NCBI GenBank assembly: GCA_900764215.1
Contig: CAAFNI010000111.1
Coordinates: 1 to 8,726, forward strand
DNA: 8,726 nucleotides
Direction: 5' to 3'
Origin: an uncultured Sutterella sp.
Lineage (GTDB): Bacteria; Pseudomonadota; Gammaproteobacteria; Burkholderiales; Burkholderiaceae_F
The notes under the pieces are model-generated. The model was not told the DNA's origin and did no database searches. It was given only the letters and a program-made list of their open reading frames with translations. Positions 6,340 to 8,726 of this stretch are shown one piece after another. The first letter of the stretch is position 1; every line of letters starts with the position of its first letter. A program made the position numbers and the translations under genes.

Positions 6340-6470
6340 ACTGTCCGTCCGGGCATCCGGCCGGTTGCGCTATCCCTTCAGAAACGCCGCGGATTCCCAT
6401 TTCGCGCCTACTGTCGGCACCAGCGCCTCTGTCGACGGCTTTTCCCTTTCCTGTTTCTGAGGCAAATCCC

Positions 6471-7364
6471 ATGAAGTTCGAAAACGTCCGAGGCTCCATC
6501 GTCGCCATGATCACGCCCTTTCACGAAGACGGAAGCGTGAATTTCGAAGCCCTCACAACCCTGATCGAGCGCCAGATCGCCGGCGGCACGAGCGCCATTC
6601 TCACGCTCGGCACGACGGGCGAATACTCCACCATGACGCACGAGGAGGACGCGGCCGTCGTGCGCCACACGATCGACACGGTCGCCGGCCGCGTGCCCGT
6701 CATCGTGGGCTCGGGCTCCAACTGCACGGCGACGCAGATCGAGATGAGCCGCCGCTACGAGGCCATGGGCGCGGATGCGCTCCTCATCATCGCCCCCTAC
6801 TACAACAAGGCCAACGCCGAAGGCATGTACCGCCACTTCGCCGATACGGCGGATGCGGTCTCCGTGCCCTGCATTCTCTACAACGTGCCCGGGCGCACCG
6901 GCTGCTCGATTCCGGTTTCCGTCGTCGAGCGCCTTGCGAAGCACCCCAACATCTGCGGCATCAAGGAAGCCTCGGGCAACATGAGCTACGCCATGGAGAT
7001 TGCGCGCCTTCTCGGCCCCGGCTTCCAGATGTGGTCCGGCAACGACGACATCACGGTCCCCGTCATGAGCGTGGGCGGCTCGGGCGTCATCAGCGTCTAC
7101 GCCAACGTCGATCCGGCCTCCTGCGCCAGAATGTGCGCCGACTGGTTTGCGGGCCGCACCGCCGAGGCCGCCGCGGAGCAGGTCGGCAGGCTCGGCCTCA
7201 TGAACGCGCTCTTTTATGAGGTGAACCCGATTCCCGTCAAGACCGCCCTCAACATGATGGGGCTCAACGCCGGTCCCATGCGGCTGCCGCTCTGCGACAT
7301 GTCGCCCGCGAACGCCGAGCGCCTGCGCCTTGAGCTCGTCAAGGCGGGGCTCGTCGGCGCATGA
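6471..7364 (+). CDS. dapA: 4-hydroxy-tetrahydrodipicolinate synthase
   Basis: A 297-aa (beta/alpha)8 enzyme that condenses pyruvate with L-aspartate-4-semialdehyde, the first committed step of DAP/lysine synthesis. The Schiff-base lysine is K165 in GIKEASGN. The catalytic triad residues T48, T49 (LGTTGEYS) and Y137 (YNVPGRTG), plus Y111 and R142, all fall at a constant +4 offset from the E. coli residues, so the active site looks complete. At the lysine inhibition site, E. coli H56 and E84 correspond to D60 and T88, and S48 to Y52, while N84 and H57 are kept. This pattern is typical of weakly or non-inhibited enzymes. The start at 6471 is supported by GAGG eight bases upstream. It is first of a dapA-dapB-dapH run, 186 bases before the conserved start of dapB. 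Confidence 0.97.
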   Translation: MKFENVRGSIVAMITPFHEDGSVNFEALTTLIERQIAGGTSAILTLGTTGEYSTMTHEEDAAVVRHTIDTVAGRVPVIVGSGSNCTATQIEMSRRYEAMGADALLIIAPYYNKANAEGMYRHFADTADAVSVPCILYNVPGRTGCSIPVSVVERLAKHPNICGIKEASGNMSYAMEIARLLGPGFQMWSGNDDITVPVMSVGGSGVISVYANVDPASCARMCADWFAGRTAEAAAEQVGRLGLMNALFYEVNPIPVKTALNMMGLNAGPMRLPLCDMSPANAERLRLELVKAGLVGA

Positions 7365-7398
7365 GGCCGCGGCGCACGCATGCACTAGCAAAGAGGCC

Positions 7399-7420
7399 GG
7401 ATGATCGAAACCGATCGTCC
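7399..7420 (+). other. 9-bp hairpin in the dapA-dapB gap
   Basis: GGATGATCG (7399-7407) pairs with CGATCGTCC (7412-7420) through nine pairs, one of them G-U, around an AAAC loop. A smaller CTTCT/AGAAG stem follows at 7433-7450. There is no T-run after either. It could modulate read-through or mRNA processing between dapA and dapB. Confidence 0.45.
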
Positions 7421-7472
7421 TGCGCCTTCATGCTTCTCAGTCTGAAGAAGCGCAGATTCAACCACTCTTCAC

Positions 7473-7479
7473 AAGGAGG
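7473..7479 (+). promoter_or_regulatory. Consensus Shine-Dalgarno without a start codon
   Basis: AAGGAGG is the strongest ribosome-binding sequence in the window, yet no ATG, GTG or TTG occurs 5 to 16 bases downstream. The conserved DapB start lies 70 bases further and has no SD of its own. It may be chance, a relic of an old start, or a regulatory ribosome-binding site. Confidence 0.4.
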
Positions 7480-7549
7480 ACGGCGCGGCCGCTCCGATCC
7501 TGCGGCGCTCACCCCCTGCCGCCCGGAGCCGCCCGCGCCGCACATTTTC

Positions 7550-8275
7550 ATGAACATCATCCTCATCGGAACGGGACGCATGGGACGCCTTCTCAAGGAA
7601 TGCGCCCTGGAAGCGGGCGACGCCGTCACGGGCGAATACGGACGCGACAACATCGGCGAACTCGCCGCCGCGCCCGCCGCCGACGTCGTCATCGACTTCT
7701 CGGGCCCCGAGGCCCTGCCCGCCGTCGCCGCCTACGTCGAGCGCACGGGCACGCCGCTCGTCTCGGGCACGACGGGCTACACGGCCGTGGAAAAGGCGGC
7801 CGTCGAAGCGCTCGGCCGGCATGCGCCCGTCGTCTGGAGCGCCAACTATTCGCTCGGCGTCGCCGTGCTCGCCCGCGCCCTTCGTCTCGTGACGGCCGCG
7901 CTTCGGCCCGACTTCGACATCGAAGTGACGGAGACGCACCACAACAAGAAGAAGGACGCGCCGAGCGGCACCGCCAAGCTCCTCGTCGAGGCCCTCGACC
8001 CCGAACACGCGCTCACGCCCGTCTACGGCCGCGAAGGGCTCTGCGGCGAGCGCCGGCCCGACGAAATCGGCATCCACGCGCTTCGCGGCGGCACCGTCGC
8101 GGGGACGCATTCGGTACACTTCTTCGGACCGGACGAAGAGCTCGAATTCACGCACCGGGCCTCGAGCCGCCGCATCTTCGTGCTCGGCGCCCTCAAGGCC
8201 GCCCGCGCGCTCGTCAGGGAGCCCAAGGGCTTGCATTCGCTCGACGACCTTCTCTTCAACATCAACGCACGCTGA
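7550..8275 (+). CDS. dapB: 4-hydroxy-tetrahydrodipicolinate reductase
   Basis: A 241-aa NAD(P)H-dependent reductase that converts the DapA product to tetrahydrodipicolinate. Seen: the Rossmann motif IGTGRMGRLL (6-15), VIDFSGPEA (47-55), SGTTGYT (72-78), SANYSLGV (97-104), and the catalytic block ETHHNKKKDAPSGTAK (128-143). In that block H130 and K134 match E. coli H159 and K163. The C-terminal dimer region reads FVLGALKAARALV. At 241 aa it is on the short side (E. coli 273), as in clostridial-type enzymes. The start at 7550 is chosen because MNIILIGTG is where the family begins. The same frame is open back to an ATG at 7361 that overlaps the dapA stop as ATGA, so a 63-residue basic N-terminal extension cannot be excluded. 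Five bases separate its stop from dapH. Confidence 0.95.
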   Translation: MNIILIGTGRMGRLLKECALEAGDAVTGEYGRDNIGELAAAPAADVVIDFSGPEALPAVAAYVERTGTPLVSGTTGYTAVEKAAVEALGRHAPVVWSANYSLGVAVLARALRLVTAALRPDFDIEVTETHHNKKKDAPSGTAKLLVEALDPEHALTPVYGREGLCGERRPDEIGIHALRGGTVAGTHSVHFFGPDEELEFTHRASSRRIFVLGALKAARALVREPKGLHSLDDLLFNINAR

Positions 8276-8280
8276 CCAAC

Positions 8281-8726
8281 ATGAACGCTCAGGAAATCAT
8301 CAACTACATTGCCACCGCTCCCAAGAAGACGCCCGTCAAGATGTACGTGAACCTCACCGAACCCGTCGACTTCACGGGCTGCGGCGCGAAGGTCTTCGGC
8401 GAGGGACTGAGCCTCGTCGTCTTCGGCAACTGGGCCGACCTCGAACCCGTGGTGACGGCCAACGCCGCGCTCATCTCCGACATCGTCATCGAAAACGACC
8501 GCCGCAACTCCGGCGTGCCGCTTCTCGACATCAAGAACATCCGCGCCCGCATCGAACCCGGCGCCGTGATCCGCGAAAAGGTCGAAATCGGCGAAGGCGC
8601 CGTCATCATGATGGGCGCCGTCATCAACATCGGCGCCGTCGTGGGCGAAGGCACCATGATCGACATGGGCGCCGTGCTCGGCGGCCGCGCCATCGTCGGC
8701 AAGCGCTGCCACATCGGCGCGGGCAC
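8281..8726 (+). CDS. dapH: Tetrahydrodipicolinate N-acetyltransferase, partial (3' end missing)
   Basis: 148 codons are present before the right edge. The enzyme transfers acetyl from acetyl-CoA to tetrahydrodipicolinate, opening the acetylase branch of DAP synthesis. The N-terminal DapH domain (MNAQEIINYIATAPKKTPVK onward, to about residue 85) is followed by left-handed beta-helix hexapeptide repeats starting at ARIEPGAVIREKVEIGEGA (89-107) and INIGAVVGEGTMIDMGAVLG (115-134). The MMGAVINIGA core and the GTMIDM segment are characteristic of DapH. They separate it from the succinyl enzyme DapD, which lacks this N-terminal domain. No clear SD precedes the ATG, and the 5-base gap after dapB suggests translational coupling. 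The continuation past residue 148 is not visible. Confidence 0.93.
   Translation, partial: MNAQEIINYIATAPKKTPVKMYVNLTEPVDFTGCGAKVFGEGLSLVVFGNWADLEPVVTANAALISDIVIENDRRNSGVPLLDIKNIRARIEPGAVIREKVEIGEGAVIMMGAVINIGAVVGEGTMIDMGAVLGGRAIVGKRCHIGAG

Larger units (their letters stand above)
5930..6470. other. Divergent intergenic region (541 bases), rich in inverted repeats
   Basis: This region separates the leftward M20 gene from rightward dapA. I see no credible gene in it: the short frames lack RBSs and look like random GC-rich translation. It holds several small dyads: CACGG-CTC-CCGTG at 6035-6047 beside TTTATAA, TGTCGTACGACA at 6092-6103, a GC hairpin at 6125-6157, GCATG/CATGC at 6179-6196, CTGCAG/CTGCAG at 6196-6215, and two strong hairpins at 6286-6339. 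No consensus promoter stands out on either strand. The conserved core of the lysine riboswitch was not recognisable. Confidence 0.6.

Noticed and set aside
6119..6460. 113-codon frame in the dapA leader
   Set aside because: No RBS, Arg/Ser-rich composition and no recognisable features; the hairpins explain the sequence better.
6216..6470. Lysine riboswitch before dapA
   Set aside because: The expected context, but I could not recognise the conserved lysine-riboswitch core elements; only unassigned hairpins are visible.
6408..7391. 327-codon minus-strand frame opposite dapA
   Set aside because: Ala/His/Gly-rich antisense shadow; dapA is unambiguous.
8023..8712. Repetitive Asp/His/Gly/Ala antisense frame opposite dapB and dapH that looks like a repeat protein
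   Set aside because: The periodicity is the mirror of DapH hexapeptide-repeat codons and does not indicate a gene.

Overview
The window is GC-rich, with dense coding on both strands. It carries classic bacterial signals: purine-rich ribosome binding sites and TAGAAT-type -10 boxes. The gene content suggests an intestinal-type anaerobe: an acetylase-type diaminopimelate (DAP) gene set, an AGCS amino-acid symporter, an IS1634/IS4-like transposase relative and a DUF4143-type ATPase remnant. The taxon is not settled by the sequence. A high-GC clostridial relative or a gut proteobacterium (for example Sutterella-like) both fit; this is inference from protein style, not from a marker gene.

Layout. 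(1) At 1-340 (minus) lies the 5' part of an unrecognised helical protein that runs off the left edge, with a readable promoter and RBS. (2) At 590-2350 (plus) is an intact 586-aa relative of IS1634/IS4 transposases in which the expected catalytic signature appears to be substituted. (3) At about 2400-2808 (plus) is a degraded C-terminal remnant of a DUF4143-type ATPase with at least two frame changes. (4) At 2828-3106 (minus) is a small hypothetical protein. (5) At 3221-4624 (minus) is an AGCS alanine/glycine:cation symporter, with a 14-bp tandem repeat directly upstream of its start. (6) At 4814-5929 (minus) is an M20 amidohydrolase. (7) At 5930-6470 is a divergent intergenic region rich in inverted repeats. 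(8) From 6471 to the right edge (plus) are dapA, dapB and the start of dapH.

Functionally, the right half is a lysine/DAP module. DapA condenses aspartate semialdehyde with pyruvate, DapB reduces the product to tetrahydrodipicolinate, and DapH N-acetylates it. The divergent M20 enzyme is a good candidate for the N-acetyl-DAP deacetylase of the same branch. The left third looks like a site of mobile-element activity and gene decay.

The points most worth a second look are the transposase-like protein with the lost catalytic signature, the hairpin-rich leader before dapA, the odd dapA-dapB junction, the repeat before the symporter gene, and the M20/DAP association.
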